Of a stretch of DNA of 64,000 nucleotides, positions 8,658 to 17,370 are shown one piece after another. Source of the stretch: Eubacteriaceae bacterium (lineage in GTDB: Bacteria; Bacillota; Clostridia; Lachnospirales; Lachnospiraceae). A program made the translations under genes and the position numbers. Every line of letters begins with the position of its first letter. Positions within the stretch are counted from its first letter, which is position 1. The stretch covers positions 1-64,000 of the forward strand of contig CAJTFB010000012.1 of NCBI GenBank assembly GCA_910575665.1, given 5' to 3'. The notes under the pieces are model-generated. The model was given only the letters and a program-made list of their open reading frames with translations, was not told the DNA's origin and did no database searches.

Positions 8658-8977
8658 ATGAGTTTCTAATTTAAATTTAGAGCAAGTAAAGAAATACTAT
8701 GGGGGTAATACTGGAAACATCACAAAAGCAGTAGACGGTATTTCTATGTATGTAGACAAAGGCGAATTTGTAGCAATCATGGGTGCAAGTGGTTCTGGAA
8801 AAACTACCCTATTAAATTGTATTTCTACGATTGACACCGTAACCATAATCTTCCAGATTGTTACTGGAAACAATGTCTGACATCAATAAGAAAATGCAGG
8901 CTACTATTTTAATGGTAACGCATGACCCGTTTAGTGTGTCTTTCTATGAACGTATTCTGTTCTTGAAATTGTGGTAA
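8658..8977 (+). pseudogene. Internally deleted BceA/SalX-type ABC transporter ATPase
   Basis: The 5' part encodes [20 protein letters not shown] with an intact Walker A (GASGSGKTT) and [10 protein letters not shown]. The reading then jumps, near 8850-8865, to [20 protein letters not shown] with the H-loop HD, and FYERILFL near the C-terminus. The Q-loop, signature motif and Walker B, about 130 codons in the family, are missing. The extreme 5' end is also out of frame after ATGAGT. Such ATPases partner antimicrobial-peptide export permeases; no permease remains here. Confidence 0.8.
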
Positions 8978-9227
8978 GTTACCACGTGTGGTGTCAGGGT
9001 ATCGGACAGCGCGCAAACAACAAAGCCTTTACGAAGCAAAAATATATGTTGGAGTGGAAGCGGCGACAGAGATGTATGAACAGGGGCTTTGCTTAGAAGA
9101 ATATTTAAAAATGTGTATATAAGAAAAACTGGCGGATCAGTTATGAGACTTTCGATATATTTAACAGTTAGCCGTTTTCCATATTTATGTATTTTCATTT
9201 TCTATGGTAGATATTAGGAAAAAGTTC
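8978..9227 (+). other. Unresolved remnant DNA before the rpmJ promoter
   Basis: No intact gene. A frame ending in TAA at 9120-9122 reads RKQQSLYEAKIYVGVEAATE and so on back to about 8988, with coding-like composition but no ribosome site or recognised family. It may be a gene fragment. The right end of the mobile element probably lies somewhere between 8.4 and 9.2 kb, but no target-site signature could be fixed. Confidence 0.3.
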
Positions 9228-9256
9228 TTGCCAACAGTGAATTTATGTGGTATACT
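9228..9256 (+). promoter_or_regulatory. Sigma-A promoter for rpmJ
   Basis: TTGCCA (9228-9233) and TATACT (9251-9256) are separated by exactly 17 bases, about 90 bases upstream of rpmJ. It gives the downstream ribosomal genes their own promoter to the right of the mobile element. Confidence 0.7.
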
Positions 9257-9346
9257 CGTAGATGGACTTTCGCTAGACGGAAGTAAATGGGCCTGTTTTC
9301 CAGGTTCAAAGATAACATGTCAACCATGTGAAAGGAGGTTATTACT

Positions 9347-9460
9347 GTGAAAGTTAGATCATCAGTAAAACCAATTTGCGAAAAATGCAAAGTTATTAAA
9401 AGAAAGGGTCGTATCAGAGTAATCTGTGAAAATCCAAAACACAAACAAAGACAGGGCTAA
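9347..9460 (+). CDS. rpmJ: 50S ribosomal protein L36
   Basis: A 37-residue basic zinc-ribbon protein of the large ribosomal subunit. The sequence [20 protein letters not shown], ending NPKHKQRQG, is a full-length bacterial L36 with the C-x2-C...C-x4-H zinc ligands (the third Cys in VICEN). GTG start with AAAGGAGG 10 bases upstream. In most Firmicutes infA directly precedes rpmJ; here no infA is found upstream within the window. A terminator-like hairpin follows it. Confidence 0.96.
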   Translation: MKVRSSVKPICEKCKVIKRKGRIRVICENPKHKQRQG

Positions 9461-9475
9461 GAATATATCAGAGAG

Positions 9476-9502
9476 ACCTAAAGGAGACTTTAGGTTCTTT
9501 TC
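9476..9502 (+). terminator. Hairpin terminator or attenuator after rpmJ
   Basis: ACCTAAAG (9476-9483), GAGA loop, CTTTAGGT (9488-9495), then TCTTTT. It lies 16 bases beyond rpmJ and may partly separate rpmJ from rpsM expression. Confidence 0.7.
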
Positions 9503-9536
9503 GTGCTTATATAAGTCTTGCTTTCTGTGTTACAGA

Positions 9537-9704
9537 CTTCTCATTCCGTCATTATGAGAAGCTGTGATATCATGACGGTAAGCGCCACAGATTTCTCCAC
9601 AAATTTTCAAGTTATATATATTTATTATAGAAGAAAGTGGTTCTTAGTCTGTGACGTTGTTATGGTTTAAAGCGGCTGCAAAGAACTTTTACAAGAAAGT
9701 TCTT
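9537..9704 (+). promoter_or_regulatory. Structured rpsM leader with pseudoknot topology
   Basis: Four segments occur in the order A-B-A'-B': CTTCTCAT (9537-9544), CCGTCAT (9546-9552), ATGAGAAG (9554-9561), ATGACGG (9572-9578). A pairs with A' and B with B', which is H-type pseudoknot topology or two mutually exclusive hairpins. A further perfect hairpin AAGAACTTT/AAAGTTCTT (9681-9689 and 9696-9704) follows. In E. coli the alpha operon (rpsM first) is controlled by S4 binding a leader pseudoknot; a similar role here is inference. Confidence 0.5.
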
Positions 9705-9771
9705 AGAAAGGAGCATAGCTTCTTTCAGACAAATAATGTATTCAAATTTTTAATGGAGGTGTAAAGTACAC

Positions 9772-10140
9772 ATGGCTCGTATCAGTGGTGTAGATTTACC
9801 AAGAGAAAAACGTGTAGAGATAGGTCTGACCTATATTTACGGTATCGGCGTTGCCAGTTCAAGACGTATTCTGGCAGAAGCAAACGTAAATCCTGACATT
9901 CGTTGTAAGGATTTGACCGACGATGATGTTGCAAAGATTCGTGATGTTATTGACAGAACTCAGGTCGTAGAGGGTGATCTTCGTAGAGAGATCGCATTGA
10001 ATATCAAGAGATTACAGGAAATTGGATGCTATAGGGGGATTCGTCACAGAAAAGGACTTCCGGTTCGTGGTCAGAAAACAAAGACAAACGCGAGAACTAG
10101 AAAAGGTCCTAAGCGTACAGTAGCAAATAAGAAGAAATAA
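9772..10140 (+). CDS. rpsM: 30S ribosomal protein S13
   Basis: Small-subunit head protein that contacts the 50S subunit and P-site tRNA. The 122 residues are full length, starting [20 protein letters not shown] and ending in the basic tail with [29 protein letters not shown] lies upstream. First gene of the alpha operon segment rpsM-rpsK-rpsD-rpoA-rplQ, 41 bases before rpsK. Confidence 0.98.
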   Translation: MARISGVDLPREKRVEIGLTYIYGIGVASSRRILAEANVNPDIRCKDLTDDDVAKIRDVIDRTQVVEGDLRREIALNIKRLQEIGCYRGIRHRKGLPVRGQKTKTNARTRKGPKRTVANKKK

Positions 10141-10180
10141 TTCTGTAAATCAATGAAGAAATAATTTAGGAGGTTTTGTC

Positions 10181-10576
10181 ATGGCTAAGAAAGTTGCAAA
10201 AAAAGTGACAAAAAGGCGTGTCAAAAAGAATATTGACCGCGGACAAGCGCACATTCAGTCATCTTTTAATAATACAATCGTAACACTGACCGATATGCAG
10301 GGAAATGCTATTTCATGGGCAAGTGCAGGTGGATTGGGATTCAGAGGTTCTAGAAAATCGACTCCATATGCTGCTCAGATGGCTGCAGAGACAGCAGCAA
10401 AGGCGGCATTACCACATGGACTGAAGTCGGTAGAGGTAATGGTTAAAGGACCTGGTTCAGGCCGAGAAGCTGCAATCCGTGCGATTCAGGCTTCTGGTAT
10501 TGAAGTTACTAGTATTCAGGATGTAACGCCAGTTCCACACAATGGTTGTAGACCACCAAAACGTAGAAGAGTTTAA
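10181..10576 (+). CDS. rpsK: 30S ribosomal protein S11
   Basis: Platform protein of the 30S subunit near the mRNA exit. The 131 residues include the family blocks [36 protein letters not shown] and a C-terminal [24 protein letters not shown] lies before the ATG. Lies 18 bases upstream of rpsD in the alpha operon. Confidence 0.98.
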   Translation: MAKKVAKKVTKRRVKKNIDRGQAHIQSSFNNTIVTLTDMQGNAISWASAGGLGFRGSRKSTPYAAQMAAETAAKAALPHGLKSVEVMVKGPGSGREAAIRAIQASGIEVTSIQDVTPVPHNGCRPPKRRRV

Positions 10577-10594
10577 TCATAGGAGGTATTAAAA

Positions 10595-11188
10595 ATGGCT
10601 ATAGATAGGACGCCTGTTCTGAAAAGATGTAGATCTCTTGATCTGGATCCAGTATATCTGGGAATTGATAAAAAATCAAAGAGAAATGCAAGAACCGGAA
10701 GAAAACTCAGTGAGTATGGTACTCAGCTGAAAGAAAAGCAAAAAGCAAAATTTATATATGGTGTACTTGAGAAGCCTTTCCGTAACTATTTTGCGAAGGC
10801 TCAGAAATTAAAATATGGTACTGTTGGTGAAAACCTGATGATCCTTCTTGAACTGAGACTTGACAATGTTATGTTCCGTCTGGGATATGGAAGAACAAGA
10901 AAAGAAGCAAGACAGATCGTTGATCATAAGCATGTGCTTGTAAATGGCAAACCGGTAAACATTCCATCTTATCAGCTGAAAGCGGGAGATGTGATCGAAA
11001 TTAAAGAAAAATTCAAAGGAACACAGAGATATAAGGACATTCTGGAAGTGACAGGTTCTCGAATGGTACCGGCATGGCTGGAGGCAGACCATGAAAATCT
11101 CAAAGGAACCGTATCTCAGATACCGACAAGAGCAGAGATCGATGTTCCAGTAAATGAAGTGCTTATCGTCGAGTTGTACTCCAAGTAA
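10595..11188 (+). CDS. rpsD: 30S ribosomal protein S4
   Basis: Primary 16S rRNA-binding assembly protein; in many bacteria it also represses its own operon. The 197 residues contain an S4 RNA-binding domain around residues 85-150 (RLDNVMFRLGYGRTRKEARQ, then VDHKHVLVNGKPVNIPSY). The N-terminal zinc-type cysteines of some S4 proteins are reduced here: only one Cys (Cys12) is present. AGGAGG upstream. Gene order rpsK-rpsD-rpoA is usual for Clostridia and differs from Bacillus, where rpsD is elsewhere. Confidence 0.98.
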   Translation: MAIDRTPVLKRCRSLDLDPVYLGIDKKSKRNARTGRKLSEYGTQLKEKQKAKFIYGVLEKPFRNYFAKAQKLKYGTVGENLMILLELRLDNVMFRLGYGRTRKEARQIVDHKHVLVNGKPVNIPSYQLKAGDVIEIKEKFKGTQRYKDILEVTGSRMVPAWLEADHENLKGTVSQIPTRAEIDVPVNEVLIVELYSK

Positions 11189-11217
11189 TTAAGTAAACCC
11201 AAAAGGAGGGTCCTAGA

Positions 11218-12180
11218 GTGTTTGAATTTGAGAAGCCAAGAATTGAAATCGCTGAAATTTCTGAAGATAAGAAATATGGACGTTTTGTAGTAGAACCACT
11301 TGAAAGAGGATACGGAACAACTTTGGGTAATTCTTTGAGACGGATTATGCTTTCGTCTTTGCCAGGTACTGCGGTAAGTCATATCAAGATTGATGGTGTT
11401 GTGCATGAATTCAGTGCGATTCCGGGAGTAAAGGAAGATGTCACGGAAATCGTGATGAATATCAAGAGCCTTGCCATCAAAAACAGCAGTGATAATCTGA
11501 ATGAGACGAAGATGATGTACATTGACGCAAACGGCGAGGGCGTGGTAACGGCCGCTGATATCAAATGTGACGCTGATCTTGAGATTATTAATCAAGATCA
11601 GGTCATCGCCACATTGAACGGTGGAGCAGACTGTAAGCTCTACATAGAAATGACTGTGGTAAATGGTCGTGGATATGTAAGTTCTGATAAGAACAAGAGA
11701 GAAGAAATGGCAATCGATGTAATTCCGATTGATTCCATATTTACTCCCATCGAGCGGGTAAATATCTCGATTGAAAACACACGTGTCGGTCAGATTACTG
11801 ACTTTGATAAGCTTACACTGGATGTATATACGAATGGAACTCTTGAGCCAGACGAGGCTGTCAGCCTTGCAGCAAAGGTTATGAGTGAGCATTTGAATAC
11901 ATTTATTGATCTGTCAGAGAAGGCCAGAATGGCTGAGGTTATTGTGGAGAAGGAAGAAGATGACACCGTCAAGGTATTGGAACTCAATATCGACGAGCTG
12001 GAGTTATCGGTACGTTCCTATAACTGTCTGAAGAGAGCGGGAATCAATACAGTGGAAGAACTGACAAATAAGACAGCTGACGATATGATGAAAGTTCGTA
12101 ACCTGGGGCGCAAATCATTAGAAGAGGTGCTCGCCAAGTTGAAAGAACTCGGTTTGTCACTTAAGTCAAGTGAAGATTAA
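11218..12180 (+). CDS. rpoA: RNA polymerase subunit alpha
   Basis: Alpha subunit that dimerises to nucleate RNA polymerase and whose C-terminal domain binds UP elements and activators. The 320 residues have the N-terminal dimer domain ([20 protein letters not shown]) and the C-terminal helix-hairpin-helix domain ([31 protein letters not shown]). The start is GTG with AAAGGAGGG upstream. Between rpsD and rplQ, as in other Firmicutes alpha operons. Confidence 0.98.
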   Translation: MFEFEKPRIEIAEISEDKKYGRFVVEPLERGYGTTLGNSLRRIMLSSLPGTAVSHIKIDGVVHEFSAIPGVKEDVTEIVMNIKSLAIKNSSDNLNETKMMYIDANGEGVVTAADIKCDADLEIINQDQVIATLNGGADCKLYIEMTVVNGRGYVSSDKNKREEMAIDVIPIDSIFTPIERVNISIENTRVGQITDFDKLTLDVYTNGTLEPDEAVSLAAKVMSEHLNTFIDLSEKARMAEVIVEKEEDDTVKVLELNIDELELSVRSYNCLKRAGINTVEELTNKTADDMMKVRNLGRKSLEEVLAKLKELGLSLKSSED

Positions 12181-12219
12181 TCAAACTTTGTTTTACTAAG
12201 TATCAAGGAGGAAATAGAA

Positions 12220-12756
12220 ATGGCAGGTTATAGAAAGCTTGGAAGAACTTCCAGCCAGAGAAAAGCCTTGCTTCGCAATCAGGTAACGAATCTTCTTTAT
12301 CATGGTAAAATCGTTACTACTGAGGCAAAAGCAAAAGAAATCCGCAGAATTGCTGAGCATATGATCGCTCTTGCAGTTCGCGAAAAAGATAATTATGAGA
12401 CAGTTACAGTCAAAGCCAAAGTGGCTCAGAAGGATAAAGATGGAAAACGTGTAAAAGAAGTCGTAGATGGCAAGAAAGTTACCGTTTTTGATATCATTGA
12501 CAAGGAAATCAAAAAAGAAGCTCCTTCCAGATTGCATGCAAGACGTCAGATGAACAAGATGCTTTACGGTATCAAGGAAGTTCCGACGGCTACAGCAGGA
12601 CGTAAAAAAGGAACCAAGACAATCGATATTGCAAGCAAGCTGTTTGATGAGATTGCACCAAAGTATGCTGACCGCAAGGGTGGCTATACAAGGATTATTA
12701 AGATCGGACCTCGTAAGGGCGATGCGGCAATGGAAGTTGTAATTGAACTTGTGTAA
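12220..12756 (+). CDS. rplQ: 50S ribosomal protein L17 with internal insertion
   Basis: Large-subunit protein near the polypeptide exit. The N-terminus ([20 protein letters not shown]) and C-terminus ([20 protein letters not shown], then [16 protein letters not shown]) are standard. At 178 residues it is longer than the usual 115-130, because a lysine-rich insert of about 50 residues (around 68-125) splits the middle. Such inserts occur in Lachnospiraceae-type L17. AAGGAGG precedes the ATG and a strong terminator follows, so it ends the operon. Confidence 0.97.
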   Translation: MAGYRKLGRTSSQRKALLRNQVTNLLYHGKIVTTEAKAKEIRRIAEHMIALAVREKDNYETVTVKAKVAQKDKDGKRVKEVVDGKKVTVFDIIDKEIKKEAPSRLHARRQMNKMLYGIKEVPTATAGRKKGTKTIDIASKLFDEIAPKYADRKGGYTRIIKIGPRKGDAAMEVVIELV

Positions 12757-12772
12757 AGGTTTTTGATATCAT

Positions 12773-12804
12773 TATGGCGGTATGACGAAGGTCATATCGC
12801 CATA
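12773..12804 (+). terminator. Terminator of the alpha operon
   Basis: TATGGCGGTATGAC (12773-12786), GAAG loop, GTCATATCGCCATA (12791-12804): a 14-bp stem with one G-U pair, followed by AATTATTT. It lies 16 bases after rplQ. Confidence 0.85.
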
Positions 12805-12810
12805 AATTAT

Positions 12811-12835
12811 TTGTGCCGCCTGCGGCGGCATGTTT
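12811..12835. repeat. Dispersed GC-rich hairpin repeat, copy 1
   Basis: TGCCGCC/GGCGGCA hairpin inside a 25-bp sequence. The same 25 bases, with one change, recur in inverted orientation at 55173-55197. No gene overlaps either copy. Confidence 0.6.
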
Positions 12836-12861
12836 GAAAGTATGCAGAAATGGAGAAAAAT

Positions 12862-13512
12862 ATGAGAAAAGCAACAAAATTATTATGTATGGCGTTGATA
12901 CTGATTGTGGGAATAACTGGATGTGGCGGCAACGCAAAAGAGGGAGAACAGTCCGGCAAAACTGGTTCGACGGATTCCGGGAAACAGCAGGAGTCACAGA
13001 CTGGTGAGACACTTACGGGAAAACATCATGTGGAGATACAGATAAAAGATTATGGTACCATTAAGGCGGAACTGGATGCAGATGTGGCGCCGATCTCCGT
13101 TTCAAACTTTGTATCCCTGGCAAAGAGTGGGTTTTATGATGGTTTGACTTTTCACCGTATCATTTCAGGCTTCATGATTCAGGGGGGAGATCCCAAGGGC
13201 GACGGAACAGGTGGCTCTGACAAAAACATCAAAGGAGAGTTCTCCGCCAACGGAGTTGAAAACAGCATTTCCCACGTGCGTGGAACGATTTCCATGGCAC
13301 GCGCCCGGGAATATGACAGTGCAAGTTCCCAGTTTTTCATTGTGCATCAGGATTCTGTCTACTTGGATGGTCAGTATGCAGCATTCGGTAAAGTGACAGA
13401 GGGAATGGAGATAGTGGACCAGATCTGTGAAAAGACGCCGGTAGCGGACGGAAATGAAAAAGTGGAGGCAGACAAGCAGCCGAAGATTGAGACCATTAAG
13501 GTGATTGACTAA
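12862..13512 (+). CDS. Cyclophilin-type peptidyl-prolyl isomerase lipoprotein
   Basis: Extracytoplasmic proline isomerase that would help exported proteins fold. The ATG at 12862 has GGAG 6 bases upstream and begins a lipoprotein signal ending in GITGC (Cys21), followed by a G/S/T/Q-rich linker. The cyclophilin domain covers about residues 50-216 with [36 protein letters not shown] and [12 protein letters not shown]. The FHRI...FMIQGGDP active-site region is intact. The frame is open 4 codons further upstream but that would bury the ribosome site. Stands alone between rplQ and tyrS. Confidence 0.94.
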   Translation: MRKATKLLCMALILIVGITGCGGNAKEGEQSGKTGSTDSGKQQESQTGETLTGKHHVEIQIKDYGTIKAELDADVAPISVSNFVSLAKSGFYDGLTFHRIISGFMIQGGDPKGDGTGGSDKNIKGEFSANGVENSISHVRGTISMARAREYDSASSQFFIVHQDSVYLDGQYAAFGKVTEGMEIVDQICEKTPVADGNEKVEADKQPKIETIKVID

Positions 13513-13571
13513 TGCGCGCACGCCCAAACTTGTGTTAGGCGCATAAATCGTGCGCGAATGGAGGAGAAAAG

Positions 13572-14798
13572 ATGAAAGTATATGACGAACTGGAAGCCCG
13601 TGGACTGACCGCGCAGGTGACCGATGAAAAGGAGATTAAGGAGCTGGTAAATAACGGTAAGGCTGTATTTTACATTGGATTTGATCCGACAGCAGACAGC
13701 CTTCACGTGGGACATTTTATGGCTCTTTGCCTGATGAAAAGATTGCAGATGGCTGGAAATAAACCGATCGTTCTGATCGGAGGGGGAACAGCCATGGTGG
13801 GTGACCCATCCGGCAGGACGGATATGCGTCAGATGATGACAGAGGAGACCATACAGCATAATGTGGAGTGTTTTAAAAAACAGATGAGCCGGTTTATCGA
13901 CTTCTCAGAAGACAAAGCCATTGTTGTAAACAATGCGGACTGGCTGATGGATCTAAATTATATGGAAGTTCTGAGGGATATCGGACCACATTTTTCCGTA
14001 AACCGCATGCTGGCTGCGGAATGTTATAGACAGCGCATGGAGAAGGGACTTACTTTTCTGGAGTTTAACTACATGATCATGCAGAGTTATGATTTTTATG
14101 CCCTGTTTCAGAAATATGGCTGCAATATGCAGTTTGGCGGGGATGACCAGTGGAGTAATATGCTGGGCGGCACAGAACTGATCCGCCGTAAGCTGGGAAA
14201 GGATGCCTATGCCATGACCATCAATCTTCTCCTGAACTCAGAGGGAAAGAAGATGGGAAAGACGCAGTCCGGAGCGGTCTGGCTGGATCCTGAAAAGACC
14301 AGTCCCTTTGATTTTTACCAGTACTGGAGGAATGTCAGTGATTCGGATGTGCTGAAATGTCTGCGTATGCTTACCTTCCTGCCACTGGAACAGATCGACG
14401 AGATGGATCAGTGGGAAGGAAGCCAGCTGAATCAGGCGAAAGAAATTCTTGCATATGAGTTGACGAAGCTTGTGCATGGTGAAGAAGAGGCGGTGAAGGC
14501 ACAGGAAGGTGCCAGGGCCCTGTTTGCCAGCGGAAGTGCGGCACAGATGCCGGAGGTGGAGCTGACAGAGGCTGATTTTGAAGAAGGAAGCATCGGAATT
14601 CTCAATCTTCTTGTGAAGGCAGGACTAGCGCCTTCTAACGGTGAAGCGCGGAGAAATGTCCAGCAGGGCGGCGTGTCCATCGACGGCGAGAAAGTAGAAG
14701 ATGCCAGGATGCAGGTGTCAAGAGAAAGCATCGGTCCCGAAGGCGTCGTGCTGAAGCGTGGAAAGAAAAAGTTTATGAGGATTATCGTGAAATCCTGA
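13572..14798 (+). CDS. tyrS: Tyrosyl-tRNA synthetase (TyrRS)
   Basis: Charges tRNA-Tyr with tyrosine. The 408 residues are full length: class I catalytic domain with HVGH (45-48) and KMGKT (227-231, the KMSKS equivalent), and a C-terminal S4-like RNA-binding domain over about residues 340-408 (GLAPSNGEARRNVQQGGVSI). GGAGGAGAAAAG lies before the ATG. Many Firmicutes tyrS genes have a T-box leader; I see none in the short 60-base gap, only an inverted repeat CGCGCACG/CGTGCGCG around 13515-13557. A strong terminator follows. Confidence 0.97.
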   Translation: MKVYDELEARGLTAQVTDEKEIKELVNNGKAVFYIGFDPTADSLHVGHFMALCLMKRLQMAGNKPIVLIGGGTAMVGDPSGRTDMRQMMTEETIQHNVECFKKQMSRFIDFSEDKAIVVNNADWLMDLNYMEVLRDIGPHFSVNRMLAAECYRQRMEKGLTFLEFNYMIMQSYDFYALFQKYGCNMQFGGDDQWSNMLGGTELIRRKLGKDAYAMTINLLLNSEGKKMGKTQSGAVWLDPEKTSPFDFYQYWRNVSDSDVLKCLRMLTFLPLEQIDEMDQWEGSQLNQAKEILAYELTKLVHGEEEAVKAQEGARALFASGSAAQMPEVELTEADFEEGSIGILNLLVKAGLAPSNGEARRNVQQGGVSIDGEKVEDARMQVSRESIGPEGVVLKRGKKKFMRIIVKS

Positions 14799-14840
14799 CA
14801 GGTTGGCATTGAAATGAATATCCATCATGGATAACAAAAG

Positions 14841-14885
14841 ACCAGGGAGTGTTTCGTGTAGTGGAACATTCCCTGGTTTTTATTT
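14841..14885 (+). terminator. Terminator of tyrS
   Basis: ACCAGGGA (14841-14848) and TCCCTGGT (14869-14876), extended inside by TGTT/GAACA pairing, followed by TTTTATTT. Confidence 0.85.
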
Positions 14886-14943
14886 ACGCGAAGCGCGAAG
14901 CTCGCGGTTAGAAAACCCTCGAAAACGTAGACGCCAGTCTGGA

Positions 14944-15147
14944 TTAATTTCCTCCTGGACCATCCCTGCGTTCCCGTTGGTCATCTTGAACTACATATTT
15001 TGTAGTAGAGGAATCTTGATCTGAATTGTCATTTGCCCCGGATTCCGAGACGGGACGTTTTTTAGTTCTGTGGCAATTGGTTACACTATTTTTGATGGGA
15101 TCATTGATTCGATCATTCATTTGATCTGTGGTTTGGTTATTTGACAT
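14944..15147 (-). CDS. Small hydrophilic hypothetical protein
   Basis: A 67-residue protein rich in Asn, Asp, Ser, Thr and Gln, with a basic CHRTKKRP patch in the middle and a DQRERRDGPGGN end. There is no membrane segment or known domain, and it is probably disordered. I count it as real because AGAAGGAG stands 8 bases before the ATG and no other frame explains the region. It is convergent with tyrS and divergent from the oxidoreductase at 15293. Function unknown; similar small disordered proteins are often spore or surface associated, but nothing here proves that. Confidence 0.55.
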   Translation of the reverse strand: MSNNQTTDQMNDRINDPIKNSVTNCHRTKKRPVSESGANDNSDQDSSTTKYVVQDDQRERRDGPGGN

Positions 15148-15292
15148 ACAATCTGCTCCTTCTATTTCGCTCGTTTGTGCTGATGTCGCGGCACCATTTT
15201 AAAGGTGCTTCGAGCTTGTTTTCCAGAATAGTATTTCCCATATTGCTCAAAATAATCTTATAAAGTTGAGATCCAATGGGAAGTGAGGTACT

Positions 15293-16669
15293 ATGGAACA
15301 GTTTAAAAATATAAAACCAGAATCTCTTTGGAGCAAAGAGGTGGAGATTCCTTCAAGAAGACCACTTGAAGGAGATAAAAAAACGGAGATAGCAGTGATC
15401 GGAGCAGGAATGGCAGGCTTACTTACTGCATATTTTCTCAGGAAACAGGGCAAAAATGTGATCGTTCTTGAGGCAGACCGGATTGCAGGGGGACAGACAA
15501 AGAATACGACAGCTAAGATCACCAGTCAGCACGGACTTATTTACTCACCGCTTATCAAAAAGATCGGGAAAAACAAAGCAAAGCTTTATGCCATGGCAAA
15601 TCAGGAGGCGGTGAGAATTTATGAAAAATTGATCACAGAGCAAGAGATTAACTGTGATTTTAGGAAACTTCCGTCCGTACTCTACTCATGTCAAGAAACC
15701 GACAGTTTGAAAAGGGAAGCAGAAGCAGCGGAGACCCTCGGATTGAAAGCTGCCTTTACAGAGAAAACAGAGCTTCCCTTCCGGGTGGAGGGCGCTGTAT
15801 GTTTTGAAGACCAGGCGCAGTTTGAACCGCTGGCATTTGTAAAGCATATTTCTCAGGAGCTGGAGATATATGAAGGCACCAGGGCGCTATCGGTCAGGGG
15901 AAATGTTATTGAGACGGACCATGGGAATGTCACAGCAGATCATATTGTTTTTGCCACTCATTATCCTTTTATCAATGTGCCAGGTTTTTATTTTTTAAGG
16001 CAGCATCAGGAAAGGAGCTATGTCCTTACATTGTCAGGTGCAGAACAATACGAGAATATGTATTATGGAATGGATTCGGGAGCTCTTTCCTTTCGGAATG
16101 CCGGGGAATATCTCCTTCTGGGTGGTAGCAGTCACCGCACAGGAGATAAAACATGTGGGGGTGCGTATGAGAAACTTGCTGAAAAGGCGGCAAAGCTCTT
16201 TCCTGACTGTCAGATCGAGGCGAGATGGTCTGCACAAGATTGTGTAACCCATGACCGAATTCCGTTTATAGGAAAATTTTCTCTCTATCATTCAAACTGG
16301 TATGTGGTGACGGGATTTAAAAAATGGGGGATGACCTCATCCATGGTCGCTGCCAGGCTTATTACAGATCAGATCTGTGAAATAGAGAATCCTTATGAGG
16401 CTTTGTTTCGTCCATCAAGGTTTATGGTGCGGGCCTCAGCCAAAGACCTGTTAAAAGATATAGGAATTAGTACGGCGGGATTGATTCGGGGCGGGTTTCA
16501 TAGGAACAGACGCTGTCCACACATGGGATGTGGCTGCCGCTGGAATCCAAATGAACAGAGTTGGGATTGTCCTTGCCATGGTTCCCGGTTTGAAGCAGAC
16601 GGCAGTTTGATCGACAATCCGGCACAGCTTAGCAAAAAAACAGGTTTTCACCAGGGTGTGTCTCGGTGA
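15293..16669 (+). CDS. FAD-dependent oxidoreductase with C-terminal Rieske domain
   Basis: A 458-residue two-domain enzyme. Residues about 30-365 form a DAO-type FAD fold with the dinucleotide motif VIGAGMAG (35-42) and GGQTKNTTAKITSQHG; the late HDRIPFIG block is also typical. The C-terminus (about 395-458) is a Rieske [2Fe-2S] domain with ligands in CPHMGC and CPCHG. This fusion is known in Firmicutes and Actinobacteria, but its substrate is uncertain. GGAAGTGAGG lies before the ATG. Monocistronic, convergent with the cotJ genes across a terminator. Confidence 0.92.
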   Translation: MEQFKNIKPESLWSKEVEIPSRRPLEGDKKTEIAVIGAGMAGLLTAYFLRKQGKNVIVLEADRIAGGQTKNTTAKITSQHGLIYSPLIKKIGKNKAKLYAMANQEAVRIYEKLITEQEINCDFRKLPSVLYSCQETDSLKREAEAAETLGLKAAFTEKTELPFRVEGAVCFEDQAQFEPLAFVKHISQELEIYEGTRALSVRGNVIETDHGNVTADHIVFATHYPFINVPGFYFLRQHQERSYVLTLSGAEQYENMYYGMDSGALSFRNAGEYLLLGGSSHRTGDKTCGGAYEKLAEKAAKLFPDCQIEARWSAQDCVTHDRIPFIGKFSLYHSNWYVVTGFKKWGMTSSMVAARLITDQICEIENPYEALFRPSRFMVRASAKDLLKDIGISTAGLIRGGFHRNRRCPHMGCGCRWNPNEQSWDCPCHGSRFEADGSLIDNPAQLSKKTGFHQGVSR

Positions 16670-16689
16670 AATTGTTGCCATACCGAACC

Positions 16690-16726
16690 AAAAGCCAGAA
16701 CCGGGGAATTTCCGGCACTGGCTTTT
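16690..16726. terminator. Bidirectional terminator between oxidoreductase and cotJC
   Basis: AAAAGCCAG (16690-16698) pairs with CTGGCTTTT (16718-16726), with inner CCGG/CCGG pairing. The A- and T-ends allow it to serve both strands. Confidence 0.8.
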
Positions 16727-16752
16727 GAAGTATAATAAGGTATAGAAAACAG

Positions 16753-17370
16753 TTATTTTTTGCAGTCAAACATTTTTTTGTCAAATTCCGCGTTGAAATA
16801 ATAAAAATTATTTGAATCCAGCTTGGATTTGGTCATTTCCAGGGCTTCTCCAAAACGCTGAAAATGAACAACTTCTCTGGCACGCAGGAATTTTAACGGA
16901 GCCCTCACGTCTGGATCGTCGATGACCCGTAGAAGATTTTCATAGACGGTACGTGCTTTCTGCTCTGCGGCGAGGTCTTCATAAAGATCTGCGAAGGCAT
17001 CACCTTTGGATTGGAATTCCAGGGAAGTAAATGGAACGCCAGCTGCTGCCTGGGGCCACAGACCTGTGGTATGGTCGATATAATAGGCATCGAATCCGGC
17101 GGTTTTTGCCTGTTCCGGTGTCAGATCCTTTGTCAACTGATAGACGATGGAGCATATGATCTCCATATGGTTAATCTCCTCCGTCCCAATATCAGTCAGC
17201 AGACCTCCTACTTTTTTGACTGGCATGGAATACCGTTGTGCCAGATACCGCATGGAAGCGGAGAGCTCACCGTCAGGGCCGCCATACTGGCTGATAATAA
17301 GCTGAGCTGTTTTTGGACAGGTTTTTTTGATCTTAACTGGATATTGCAAACGTTTTTCATAACACCACAT
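16753..17370 (-). CDS. cotJC: Spore coat protein CotJC (manganese-catalase fold)
   Basis: A 205-residue ferritin-like protein of the spore coat, related to manganese catalases. It has the metal-ligand helices: DGELSASMRYLAQRY, DIGTEEINHMEIICS, AEQKARTVYENLL and LRAREVVHFQRFGEAL. The length fits CotJC. The ATG directly abuts the stop codon of the CotJA-JB fusion gene upstream with no gap, so it is translationally coupled. Expression in the mother cell late in sporulation is expected from the B. subtilis cotJ operon; I could not assign a clear sigma-E promoter. Confidence 0.95.
   Translation of the reverse strand: MWCYEKRLQYPVKIKKTCPKTAQLIISQYGGPDGELSASMRYLAQRYSMPVKKVGGLLTDIGTEEINHMEIICSIVYQLTKDLTPEQAKTAGFDAYYIDHTTGLWPQAAAGVPFTSLEFQSKGDAFADLYEDLAAEQKARTVYENLLRVIDDPDVRAPLKFLRAREVVHFQRFGEALEMTKSKLDSNNFYYFNAEFDKKMFDCKK

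Noticed and set aside
8944-9198. 84-codon minus-strand frame
   Set aside because: No ribosome site; overlaps remnant DNA with better plus-strand coding signal.
11116-11892. 258-codon minus-strand frame over rpsD/rpoA
   Set aside because: Antisense shadow of rpoA, without ribosome site and with no family resemblance.
13512-13571. T-box leader for tyrS
   Set aside because: Only 60 bases are available, with no T-box consensus or specifier stem.
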